Numbered from the stretch's first letter, positions 1-6,115 are shown. The stretch: DNA of 7,903 nucleotides from Acidobacteriota bacterium (GCA_013813075.1 JACCSI010000477.1:1-7903), one strand, 5' to 3'. Notes: a model not told the origin generated them from the letters alone. Program-made: numbers and translations.

Positions 1-421
1 TCGAAGGGACCGTCATCGGCTCCTGCCACGCACGCCATCGCCACCAGGAATTTCGGCAGTTCCTGAATGTGCTCGATGCCGACACGCCGCCTGATGTCGA
101 GGTGCACGCGATCGTCGACAACTATGCGACCCACAAACATCCGGCGATTCAGCGGTGGCTGACGCGCCATCCGCGGTTCCATCTCCATTTCATTCCGACG
201 AGCGCGTCGTGGTTGAACCTCGTTGAGGTCTGGTTCGCCCATCTCACGAAGGCGCAGATCCGCCGCGGCGACTTCCTGGGTGTCCGCGATCTGACCGATG
301 CGATCCAGGCGTACATCCATAACTACAATCAACAGGCTGGCCCCTTCATCTGGACCGCTCCCGCGGAGCGAATCCTGGCAAAAGTCATGAAGTGCCGAGC
401 CATTTCTGAGTCACTGCACTA
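1..421 (+). mobile_element. IS630-family insertion sequence, right-hand part
   Basis: Only the right-hand part of the element is present; its left end lies outside the window. It is identified by the transposase it encodes. The transposase C-terminus looks natural, so the element should end at or just after the stop codon, but the queD stop codon overlaps that very point. IS630-family elements insert at TA dinucleotides. The shared TA at 420-421 is therefore the best candidate for the right boundary, and the plus-strand sequence before it (GAGTCACTGCAC) would be the right terminal inverted repeat. That boundary is inference, because the matching left repeat cannot be seen here. Confidence 0.6.
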
Positions 422-422
422 G
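3..422 (+). CDS. IS630-family transposase, C-terminal part (5' partial)
   Basis: The reading frame is open to the left edge, so the gene starts outside the window; the first visible GTG (69) lies inside the frame and is not a real start. The product is the C-terminal half of a DDE-type transposase that cuts and joins element ends. Two catalytic acidic residues are visible: Asp in the IVDNYATHKHP motif and Glu in SWLNLVEVWF, with 35 residues between them, as in the IS630/Tc1-mariner fold (DDE_3 domain). The first catalytic Asp is off the edge. The tail (ILAKVMKCRAISESLH) looks like a natural C-terminus. The stop codon TAG at 420-422 overlaps the queD stop codon on the other strand. Whether the element is still active cannot be judged without its left half. 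Confidence 0.9.
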   Translation, partial: EGTVIGSCHARHRHQEFRQFLNVLDADTPPDVEVHAIVDNYATHKHPAIQRWLTRHPRFHLHFIPTSASWLNLVEVWFAHLTKAQIRRGDFLGVRDLTDAIQAYIHNYNQQAGPFIWTAPAERILAKVMKCRAISESLH

Positions 423-823
423 GAACCTGCGTACGTCGCAAACGACATCGGCGTTTCCCAGACGGTGACCTTGACGACTGGAAGGCCTTGTGCCTGAGCG
501 TGATCGAAGATCAGACGCGCGATGCACTCCACAGTCGGGTTGCTGTTGACGATGAAAATCGGCTCGCCCAGCTGCTGCAACGGCTTCACCAGTGGGTCGT
601 CATGACGCAGGATCATCTTGTGATCCAGTTCGCGATCGATCCAGCCCTTGACGATGCGCTTGATGTCGCTGAAGTCGCAGACCATGTTGCGGGTATCGAG
701 GGAGTCGGTGCGGACTTCGACTTCCGCCGTGGCATTGTGGCCGTGGGGATGCTTGCAGATGCCGTCGTAATCGAGGAGCCGGTGGCCGTAACAGAACTCG
801 ATTTTTTTTGTAACTGAATACAT
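419..823 (-). CDS. queD: 6-carboxy-5,6,7,8-tetrahydropterin synthase (QueD/PTPS family)
   Basis: Cytoplasmic enzyme converting 7,8-dihydroneopterin triphosphate to 6-carboxytetrahydropterin, the second step of preQ0 and queuosine synthesis. The 134-residue length is usual for the family. Zinc ligands are His14 (YGHRL), His27 and His29. The QueD signature CxxxHGH is present with catalytic Cys23. The other catalytic positions are Asp67-His68 (LDHK) and Glu123 (WETP), and the PTVE motif holds Glu99. The CxxxHGH motif favours QueD over eukaryotic-type PTP synthase. ATG is at 823-821, with AGGA (832-829) five bases upstream. It is divergent from queC, which supports the pathway call. Codons 5-8 contain a run of eight A residues. 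The gene ends in a 4-nt tail-to-tail overlap with the transposase, but the protein appears complete. Confidence 0.93.
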   Translation of the reverse strand: MYSVTKKIEFCYGHRLLDYDGICKHPHGHNATAEVEVRTDSLDTRNMVCDFSDIKRIVKGWIDRELDHKMILRHDDPLVKPLQQLGEPIFIVNSNPTVECIARLIFDHAQAQGLPVVKVTVWETPMSFATYAGS

Positions 824-850
824 AGCCGTCCTGGAGATTATCTTATCGCT
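824..850. promoter_or_regulatory. 27-bp divergent queD/queC spacer with overlapping ribosome-binding sites
   Basis: The whole gap between the two divergent start codons is 27 bp. The 8-bp stretch TCCTGGAG (829-836) gives an AGGA ribosome-binding site for queD on the minus strand, 5 nt from its ATG, and GGAG for queC on the plus strand, 14 nt from its GTG, which is rather far. A normal pair of promoters does not fit in the gap, so at least one promoter must lie inside the opposite gene. There is no room for a preQ1 riboswitch. The GATAAT on the minus strand (842-837) resembles a -10 box, but it would place the RNA start inside the queD ribosome-binding site. Confidence 0.55.
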
Positions 851-1528
851 GTGAGCGATGCCATTTGCCTTCTATCCGGCGGGCTCGATAGCGCCGTGCT
901 TGCCGCCCACGAGGCGCAGTACCGGGTCGTCCATCCGCTCTATGTCCGCGTCGGACTGGTGTGGGAAGACGCCGAGCAACGAATGCTGCATCACTTGCTG
1001 GCCTCACCGTCGTTTGCCGGCCGCCTGACGCGACTGGCGACGCTCGACTTCGACATTCGCGACGTCTATCCGCCGACGCATTGGGCGTTGGGCGGCACGC
1101 CGCCGTCGTATGACACGCCCGATGAGGACGTCTACCTTGCGGGACGCAATCTCGTGCTGCTGACGAAGGCCGGCATGATTGCCGCGGCGCGCAGGGTTCC
1201 CCGCATCGTTCTCGGATCCCTTCGCAACAACCCATTTCCAGACGCGACACCAGAATTTTTCGAAAGCATGGCGCGAACCTTGTCACTGGGGTTGAATTAC
1301 CGGATCGAGATCGACGCGCCCTTCGCCGCGATGCGCAAGGATGAAGTAATCCGCACTGGTCATACGCTTGGGGTCCCGTTCGAATTCACGTTGTCCTGCG
1401 TCAACCCGGCCGACGGCGTGCGCCCTCGCCATTGTGGCGTGTGCAGCAAATGCCGCGAGCGGCGCGACGCCTTCGTCGCGGCTGCCTTGCCTGACCCGAC
1501 GGCCTACGTCCATGCGAGTCCCCGGTGA
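851..1528 (+). CDS. queC: 7-cyano-7-deazaguanine (preQ0) synthase, QueC family
   Basis: ATP-dependent cytoplasmic enzyme that turns 7-carboxy-7-deazaguanine and ammonia into preQ0. The N-type ATP pyrophosphatase loop SGGLDS is at residues 9-14. The AGRNLVLL segment (97-104) matches the family's GRN motif. The zinc site has four cysteines: Cys183, Cys195, Cys198 and Cys201 (SC...HCGVCSKC). The length (225 aa) is normal. It is a divergent version: the usual DYGQRH-like stretch is replaced by VRVGLVWEDAEQR, and the spacing between the first two zinc cysteines is long. The GTG start at 851 is the first in-frame start after the GGAG at 833-836. The divergent queD supports a role in preQ0 synthesis. 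QueE, FolE, QueF and Tgt are not in the window, so the end product (tRNA queuosine or another 7-deazapurine) is open. Confidence 0.9.
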   Translation: MSDAICLLSGGLDSAVLAAHEAQYRVVHPLYVRVGLVWEDAEQRMLHHLLASPSFAGRLTRLATLDFDIRDVYPPTHWALGGTPPSYDTPDEDVYLAGRNLVLLTKAGMIAAARRVPRIVLGSLRNNPFPDATPEFFESMARTLSLGLNYRIEIDAPFAAMRKDEVIRTGHTLGVPFEFTLSCVNPADGVRPRHCGVCSKCRERRDAFVAAALPDPTAYVHASPR

Positions 1529-2511
1529 CACGGCAGGCTCTCCGGCACCTCGCGGGGACAGCGCTGGTCGCCGGCGCCGTCGGCTGTCTGCTAGCGCCGC
1601 AACCCGGTGAATCACCAGCCGAGGTTTCGGGAGTCGTGGTGGGAGGGGCGGTGGTGCAACCGCCGTTTGTCGTGTTTCGAGCGCTGGCCCCGCCCCCCGC
1701 GTTCGGGCGCATTGCGGTGCTGACGGTCCATTCCGGCACGACCGCACGATATCTGACATCGCTGGCCTGCGCGCGCGTGCACTATGCGCGAGGAGCCGGC
1801 CTCTGCCTCGTCCAGGAGCCGGTGAATGACGTGGCCGAATACGTGGCCTACACCTTCGATCGGACGTTTACGCGGCGTCGCCGCATTTCGCTCCGCGGGG
1901 TGCCGACGCGCGCCCGTGTCTCACCCGACGGCCGTCGAGCCTCGGTGACGACATACGCCGAGGAACACTCGGCAGAAGGGGAGCGTCTGGCCACCAAGTC
2001 GATCGTGATCGAGATCGCAAGCGGGCAAACGGTCGCGGATTTGGGCGAGTTTCGGATCGTCAACGACGGCCACCTCGCGATCAACGGCCCGACTGATGTG
2101 TCGAGTGTCGCCTTCGAACCGGACGGCGATCGCTTTTTCGCGACGCTGTCCACAGCGACTGCACAATACCTCGTTGCTGGATCCGTCGACGAGCGCCGCC
2201 TGACAATTATCCGCACCGGCGCGGCCAACGAGGCGTTGTCCCCTGACGGTAGGCACCTGATCGTCAAACGCCTGAACGCGGTCCTCGGCTTCTGGCAAGT
2301 TGGGGTCATCGACCTTCGGACATGGGTCGAACGCGACCTGAATCAGGGCTCGCGCAGCATCGACGATCAGGTCGAGTGGCTGGACAACCGCCACGTGATC
2401 TATCACGACGTCACAGACGACACCACCGGGATCTGGATGCTTGCGATTGACGGCGTCGGGGCGCCGCGCGTGTTCGAGCGTGACGCGTTCTCCGCGACCA
2501 CGCAACGCTGA
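1525..2511 (+). CDS. PD40/TolB-like beta-propeller protein, probably exported
   Basis: A 328-residue protein with a short positively charged start and a hydrophobic stretch (residues 9-24) ending in AVGC. Cys21 could be a lipoprotein site, although Ala at -3 is not typical, so simple membrane anchoring is also possible. The rest is mostly beta strand, with repeated PD40/WD40-like blade motifs: RVSPDGRRA (131-139), AFEPDGDRF (196-204), ALSPDGRHL (237-245) and a weaker VEWLDNRHVIY (283-293). This pattern is typical of the TolB C-terminal propeller, but the TolB N-terminal domain is absent, so this is not tolB itself. Binding partner and role are unknown. The GTG start overlaps the queC stop by 4 nt (GTGA), suggesting translational coupling to queC, a pairing with no obvious functional reason. 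No strong ribosome-binding site precedes it. Confidence 0.75.
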   Translation: MTRQALRHLAGTALVAGAVGCLLAPQPGESPAEVSGVVVGGAVVQPPFVVFRALAPPPAFGRIAVLTVHSGTTARYLTSLACARVHYARGAGLCLVQEPVNDVAEYVAYTFDRTFTRRRRISLRGVPTRARVSPDGRRASVTTYAEEHSAEGERLATKSIVIEIASGQTVADLGEFRIVNDGHLAINGPTDVSSVAFEPDGDRFFATLSTATAQYLVAGSVDERRLTIIRTGAANEALSPDGRHLIVKRLNAVLGFWQVGVIDLRTWVERDLNQGSRSIDDQVEWLDNRHVIYHDVTDDTTGIWMLAIDGVGAPRVFERDAFSATTQR

Positions 2512-2533
2512 GTACAATGAGAGTGAGGTTCCT

Positions 2534-2995
2534 ATGAAGTCTTACGTCGTCACTGGTGTTCTGGCACTCCTCCTTGGCGCCGCCGTCATTTCCGCACAGC
2601 GGCCCGCGCCGACGATGGAGGTGTACAAGTCGCCCACCTGCGGGTGCTGCTCGAAGTGGGTGGAGCATGTGCGCGCCGGCGGGATTACCGTGAACGTCAC
2701 CGACCTTTCCGACGGCGAGCTCGACGCGCTGAAACAGAAGCACGGCATTCCGGGCACTGCGCAATCGTGTCACACCGGCGTTGTCGGGGGGTACGTCGTG
2801 GAGGGTCACGTGCCGGTCAGCGACGTGCTGCGGATGCTGAAAGAGCGCCCGGCTGTCGCAGGCATTGCCGTCGGCGGCATGCCGCTGGGGTCACCCGGCA
2901 TGGAAGTTCCTGGCCGAAAGCCGCACATGTACAACGTCGTCACCTTTGATAAGCAGGGGGCGCTCAAGGTCTATTCGACGCAAAACAAACAGTAA
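2534..2995 (+). CDS. DUF411 family periplasmic metal-associated protein
   Basis: A 153-residue protein with a cleavable-looking signal peptide (residues 1-21, ending VISA before Gln22). The mature part has the DUF411 layout: MEVYKSPTCGCCSKWVEHV (28-46) with Cys36, Cys38 and Cys39, then SCHT (Cys79, His80) and a Met/Gly-rich GGMPLGSPGME stretch (114-124). The beginning resembles a thioredoxin-like strand followed by a Cys cluster. The family is widely found beside copper-resistance genes and is often annotated as metal-binding; the exact biochemistry is not established. The ATG at 2534 is chosen over a longer in-frame extension because it starts the signal peptide and has GAGG (2525-2528) five bases upstream. 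It lies 22 nt after the propeller gene and converges on the metalloregulator, next to the copper-oxidase operon. Confidence 0.88.
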   Translation: MKSYVVTGVLALLLGAAVISAQRPAPTMEVYKSPTCGCCSKWVEHVRAGGITVNVTDLSDGELDALKQKHGIPGTAQSCHTGVVGGYVVEGHVPVSDVLRMLKERPAVAGIAVGGMPLGSPGMEVPGRKPHMYNVVTFDKQGALKVYSTQNKQ

Positions 2996-3005
2996 TCGGC
3001 TGATA

Positions 3006-3052
3006 CCCGCCAGTGCGGGGAGGGCGGCGATTTAACGAGTGAAATCGAAGCC
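3006..3052. terminator. Two hairpins in the convergent spacer, possible terminator region
   Basis: The 98-bp gap between the DUF411 gene and the convergent regulator gene (2996-3093) holds two stem-loops. The first is CCCGC-CAGT-GCGGG at 3006-3019. The second is CGATTT/AAATCG with an 8-nt loop (3028-3047), extended past a 2x2 mismatch by GGC/GCC to 3023-3052. Their position between gene ends favours transcription termination for one or both strands. Neither has a clear run of T on either side, so a classic intrinsic terminator is not demonstrated. Confidence 0.35.
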
Positions 3053-3093
3053 ATCCCCAACCCACTCGTCGTGCAGGTCGCGGACGCGGTCCC

Positions 3094-3765
3094 TCATCTC
3101 ACTTCGACCAGCAACTTCGATGCGGCGCGCATGCCAATCGTAATCCGCTGATCGGTCTTGCCCTTCAGGCTGACGCTATCAGACACCTCATCGCGGGCCT
3201 CGACTTCGATGGATTGACCAGGCTTCAAGTCGTGTTTCTCGAGAAAGCGGAGAAACGCCGCGTCCTGATCGGTGACGCGCATGACGGTCACCGGCGTGTG
3301 CAGGGGGCAGGTCAGCAGGCTATCGAGAGCGCGCCACACGACTTCGCCTTCTCGGCTTGGGATCGGGTCGCCGTGGGGATCGACCTCCGGATGGCCAAGC
3401 ACCTCATCTATACGCTCGATGAGCCTCTCGGATACCACGTGTTCCAGCTGCTCGGCGTCATCATGAACCTCGTCCCAGCGCATGCCGAGCACCTGGACGA
3501 GAAACAGTTCGATCAGTCGGTGGCGTCGCAAGACCAGCGCGGCGAGTCGGGAGCCCGCGCCTGAGAGACGCACGCCGTTGTACGGCTCGTACTCGACCAG
3601 CCCGGATTCGGCCAGCGCCTTGACCATGGTGGTCGCCGTTCCCGGCGCGACCCCGAGCGACAACGCCAGTTGGCCCATCGGCAGAAGGCGTTGGGCACCG
3701 GTCAGCTGCGATTGCCCAAGGAAAATCGCCTTCAAGTAGTTTTCAACAGTGCTCGACGGCAGCAT
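3094..3765 (-). CDS. DtxR/MntR-family metal-dependent transcriptional regulator
   Basis: Metal-activated DNA-binding repressor. Order of parts, numbered from the longest possible start at 3810: winged helix-turn-helix (about 22-85), dimerisation and metal-binding helices (about 90-165), SH3/FeoA-like C-terminal domain (about 170-238). Metal-site residues are His97 and Glu101 (RRHRLIELF), His116, Glu120, Glu123 and His124. Glu120 sits where iron-type DtxR has Cys102 and manganese-type MntR has Glu; Asn24 sits where DtxR has Met10 and MntR has Asp8. Metal choice therefore leans to Mn but is unresolved. I prefer the start at residue 16 (ATG 3765-3763, 223 aa). It begins just before the conserved VENYLKAI, has GGGA six bases upstream, and leaves the divergent promoter outside the gene. 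The longer start at 3810 has no ribosome-binding site. It probably controls itself and the divergent oxidase operon. Confidence 0.92.
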   Translation of the reverse strand: MLPSSTVENYLKAIFLGQSQLTGAQRLLPMGQLALSLGVAPGTATTMVKALAESGLVEYEPYNGVRLSGAGSRLAALVLRRHRLIELFLVQVLGMRWDEVHDDAEQLEHVVSERLIERIDEVLGHPEVDPHGDPIPSREGEVVWRALDSLLTCPLHTPVTVMRVTDQDAAFLRFLEKHDLKPGQSIEVEARDEVSDSVSLKGKTDQRITIGMRAASKLLVEVR

Positions 3766-3791
3766 CGGACGTCCCGATCCTACTGCAACTG

Positions 3792-3820
3792 TTGACCTTC
3801 TACTGGCCATGCATTAGAAT
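3792..3820 (+). promoter_or_regulatory. Sigma70-type promoter of the oxidase/ZIP/cupredoxin operon
   Basis: TTGACC (3792-3797) and TAGAAT (3815-3820) are separated by exactly 17 bp; each hexamer matches five of six consensus bases. The RNA start would be near 3827, giving a leader of about 47 nt before the oxidase ATG. On the minus strand TCTAAT (3818-3813) overlaps the same -10 and could serve the regulator gene, though no good -35 accompanies it. The match is read directly; activity is inferred. Confidence 0.6.
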
Positions 3821-3836
3821 TTTGAGTAGTCAAAAT
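3819..3836. promoter_or_regulatory. Inverted-repeat operator, likely site for the divergent DtxR-family regulator
   Basis: A perfect inverted repeat, ATTTTGA-GTAG-TCAAAAT (7-bp arms, 4-bp centre), spans 18 bp. It overlaps the last two bases of the plus-strand -10 and covers the predicted RNA start. It is strikingly AT-rich against the surrounding high-GC DNA. Position and size suit a repressor dimer of the DtxR/MntR family encoded on the other side of the gap. The sequence is not the textbook DtxR box (TTAGGTTAGCCTAACCTAA), so specificity is inferred from location. Confidence 0.6.
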
Positions 3837-3873
3837 CACCGCCCGCGCGAGTCCGGATTTAAAGCATTACCTT

Positions 3874-4929
3874 ATGGATTGGAAATTGTCGAGGCGGTCG
3901 TGGCTTCACGCCGCCGGGTTTGGGTCGTTACTTTCTGGCGTGGCCGTGTGGGGCCGGGCCGTGACCGGCCAGAATTTAGAGGTCCCTCACGAAGGGCATG
4001 CCAGCCATCACGGGCACGTACTCGGCACGGTCGGCCGCGTCGCCCCGACAGCATGCAGCCCTCTCACTTACCTGCGCAGTTGGAATTTCAGTCATCTGCC
4101 GCCGCTTGAACGCGCCAAGTTTTATCGGGAGACCGCCCGTGCAGACGGCACGACCTTGCGGGAGTACGAAATCTACGCGGTCGACCGCGAGATCGAAATC
4201 GCTCCCGGCGTGTCCTTTCCGGCATGGACCTACAACGGGCAGGTGCCAGGTCCGACGATTCGCGCCACTGAAGGCGATCGGCTGCGGGTGCGGTTTCTCA
4301 ATCAGGGTTCGCATCCGCACACCATTCATTTCCATGGTTGGCACCCGCCTGAAATGGATGGCTCCCTTCCCGAGCATGAAGTGCTGCCCGGCGAATCGTT
4401 CACCTACGAATTCGACGCCGAGCCTGCGGGGCTGCATCTATATCACTGTCATTCCGTGCCGCTGAAGCGTCATATCCACAAGGGCCTCTACGGTACGTTC
4501 ATCGTCGATCCGCGTGGTGGCCGCCCGCCCGCAGACGAAATGGTCATGATGATGAACGGCTTCGACACCAATTTCGATAATGACAATGAGGTCTACGCCG
4601 TCAACACGGTCGCCAATGCGTACATGGTCGAACCGATCAAGGTGACGGTTGGCCGTCCGGTGCGAATCTACCTGGTGAATATCACCGAGTTCGATTTGAT
4701 CAACAGCTTCCACTTGCACGGGATGTTTTTCGACGCCTACCGCCCCGGCACGCGCACCGAACCGAGCGACCACACCGACACCATAACGTTGTGTCAAGGA
4801 GAGCGCGCGATCCTCGAAACGACTTTCCGCTATACCGGTGACTTCATGTTCCACGCGCACCAGAGTGAGTTTGCGGAACTTGGATGGATGGGCCTGTTTC
4901 GGGCGGAGGCGCCCCGCGATGAAACTTAA
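3874..4929 (+). CDS. Tat-exported two-domain multicopper oxidase (type-1 Cu in domain 1)
   Basis: Predicted periplasmic oxidase that couples four one-electron oxidations of a substrate to reduction of O2 to water. A twin-arginine signal SRRSWLHAAG (6-15) is followed by a hydrophobic stretch. After it comes a His-rich segment with His39, 42, 45, 46 and 48. Two cupredoxin domains follow. All eight type-2/3 copper histidines are visible: His152/154 (HTIHFHGWH), His191/193 (HCH), His280/282 (HLHG) and His327/329 (HAH). Type-1 ligands in domain 1 are His149, Cys192 and probably His200, with Leu205 in the axial position. Domain 2 has HAH instead of HCH, so it has no type-1 site; this is the two-domain 'type C' layout. 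With 351 residues it is far shorter than three-domain laccases. The substrate (Fe, Mn, Cu(I) or phenol) is not readable. The ATG lacks a strong ribosome-binding site. First gene of the operon. Confidence 0.9.
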   Translation: MDWKLSRRSWLHAAGFGSLLSGVAVWGRAVTGQNLEVPHEGHASHHGHVLGTVGRVAPTACSPLTYLRSWNFSHLPPLERAKFYRETARADGTTLREYEIYAVDREIEIAPGVSFPAWTYNGQVPGPTIRATEGDRLRVRFLNQGSHPHTIHFHGWHPPEMDGSLPEHEVLPGESFTYEFDAEPAGLHLYHCHSVPLKRHIHKGLYGTFIVDPRGGRPPADEMVMMMNGFDTNFDNDNEVYAVNTVANAYMVEPIKVTVGRPVRIYLVNITEFDLINSFHLHGMFFDAYRPGTRTEPSDHTDTITLCQGERAILETTFRYTGDFMFHAHQSEFAELGWMGLFRAEAPRDET

Positions 4930-6112
4930 GCTGCTGGCACTGCTGCCGCTGGTGCTGCTGGCGGGGCTTCTGATGGTCATCGTCCGGCTTGGACCGGCAG
5001 AGTTGATCCAGGGCAGCAGCGTGCCACCGGTTGAGAAGCTCGCGATCACCAGTCTCGAGCTTGCGCCGGGACAGATCGCCCTCTCGGTCCTCAATGACGG
5101 ACCCGACGCGGTCACGATTGCGCAGGTGGTGGTCGACGATGCGTTCTGGACGTTCCACGCCGAGCCAACCGCGACGCTCGAACACCTCCGCCGTACGCGC
5201 ATCACCATTCCGTATCCGTGGGTGCACGGCGAGACCCACGTCGTGCGGTTGATGACATCGACCGGCCTGACTTTCGAGCGTGTCATCGCCGTGGCGGTCG
5301 AGACACCGAAACCCACCTTGCGCTTCCTCGGTGTGTTCGCATTGATCGGTCTCTACGTCGGCGTCATTCCGGTCGCCCTGGGGCTGCTCTGGTACCCACT
5401 GATGAGAAGCATCGGTCGGTCGGGCATGCAGTTTCTGCTGGCGCTCACCGTCGGGTTGCTGGTCTATCTGCTGGTGGACTCGGCGCACGATGGATTACAG
5501 GCGGCCGGTCAGGTCCCCGGCTCCCTGCAGGGCCCCGCCCTGTTTGTGTTCGGAGCGATTGCGGCGTATCTCACGCTCGATATGATTGGCGCAGCGCTCG
5601 CCAAGCGCCGTCAGCGCGAACGTGCCGCGGCGGGTATACCGAGCGGCTGGCTGCTGGCACTGTTGATTGCCATTGGCATCGGGCTGCACAACTTCGGCGA
5701 GGGACTCGCAATAGGGTCCGCATTCGCCCTTGGCGAGCTGGGGCTTGGCACATTGTTGATTGTGGGATTCACCTTACACAACACGACCGAGGGGCTGGCG
5801 ATTATCGCACCGCTGGCGAAGGGTGGCGACCTGGCCGAGCGCGTCAGCCTGGGCCGACTGGTTCAGCTTGGTCTCATCGGCGGCGTCCCGACGATTGCCG
5901 GTGCGTGGCTCGGTGCGTTCGTGCAGTCGCCCATCATCAGTGTGTTCTTCCTCGCGCTTGGCGTCGGCGCCATTGCACAGGTGACGCGGCAGATCCTGAT
6001 GCAGAGCGCGGGCGAGGGTGGTATCACCGCCTATCTTCGGGAAGCGCACGTGGTCGGTGGTCTTGCCGCAGGCGTGCTCGTTATGTACGTGACCGGACTG
6101 ATCGTCGGGTAG
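4919..6112 (+). CDS. ZIP-family divalent metal transporter with extracytoplasmic N-terminal domain
   Basis: Inner-membrane carrier of the ZIP family, which moves Zn, Fe or Mn toward the cytoplasm. The 397-residue protein starts with a membrane helix (about 4-24). A polar, beta-rich domain (about 25-130) with no membrane segment follows, then about seven or eight further helices from 135 on. The metal-site helices carry HNFGEG (His257, Asn258, Glu261) and HNTTEG (His287, Asn288, Glu291), matching the ZIP HNxPEG pattern except that both prolines are missing. Asp187, His190 and Asp191 in an earlier helix may add ligands. A charged cytoplasmic loop (about 228-240, KRRQRER) precedes the first signature helix. 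The start at 4919 has GGAGG (4905-4909) nine bases upstream and overlaps the oxidase gene by 11 nt, indicating coupled translation. Ordinary bacterial ZIP proteins are about 250-300 residues; the extra N-terminal domain accounts for the difference. Confidence 0.88.
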   Translation: MKLKLLALLPLVLLAGLLMVIVRLGPAELIQGSSVPPVEKLAITSLELAPGQIALSVLNDGPDAVTIAQVVVDDAFWTFHAEPTATLEHLRRTRITIPYPWVHGETHVVRLMTSTGLTFERVIAVAVETPKPTLRFLGVFALIGLYVGVIPVALGLLWYPLMRSIGRSGMQFLLALTVGLLVYLLVDSAHDGLQAAGQVPGSLQGPALFVFGAIAAYLTLDMIGAALAKRRQRERAAAGIPSGWLLALLIAIGIGLHNFGEGLAIGSAFALGELGLGTLLIVGFTLHNTTEGLAIIAPLAKGGDLAERVSLGRLVQLGLIGGVPTIAGAWLGAFVQSPIISVFFLALGVGAIAQVTRQILMQSAGEGGITAYLREAHVVGGLAAGVLVMYVTGLIVG

Positions 6113-6115
6113 CGC

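Noticed and set aside
837..842. Minus-strand GATAAT as a queD promoter -10
   Set aside because: The predicted RNA start would fall inside the queD ribosome-binding site; the -35 match (ATGGCA, 16-bp spacing) is partial.
824..850. preQ1 riboswitch upstream of queD or queC
   Set aside because: The gap is 27 bp, too short for the known preQ1 aptamers outside the opposite coding region, and no such motif was seen.
1921..2517. Minus-strand open frame (198 aa) opposite the propeller gene
   Set aside because: No family motifs, and the opposite strand carries clear repeated SPDG-type blade motifs.
2513..2518. TACAAT as a -10 box for the DUF411 gene
   Set aside because: No -35 box at suitable spacing, and the RNA would begin at the ribosome-binding site itself; not strong enough to annotate.
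4438..5316. Long minus-strand open frame (292 aa) across the oxidase/ZIP junction
   Set aside because: It lies antisense to two strongly supported genes, shows no recognisable motif, and is the kind of chance frame that high-GC coding DNA produces.
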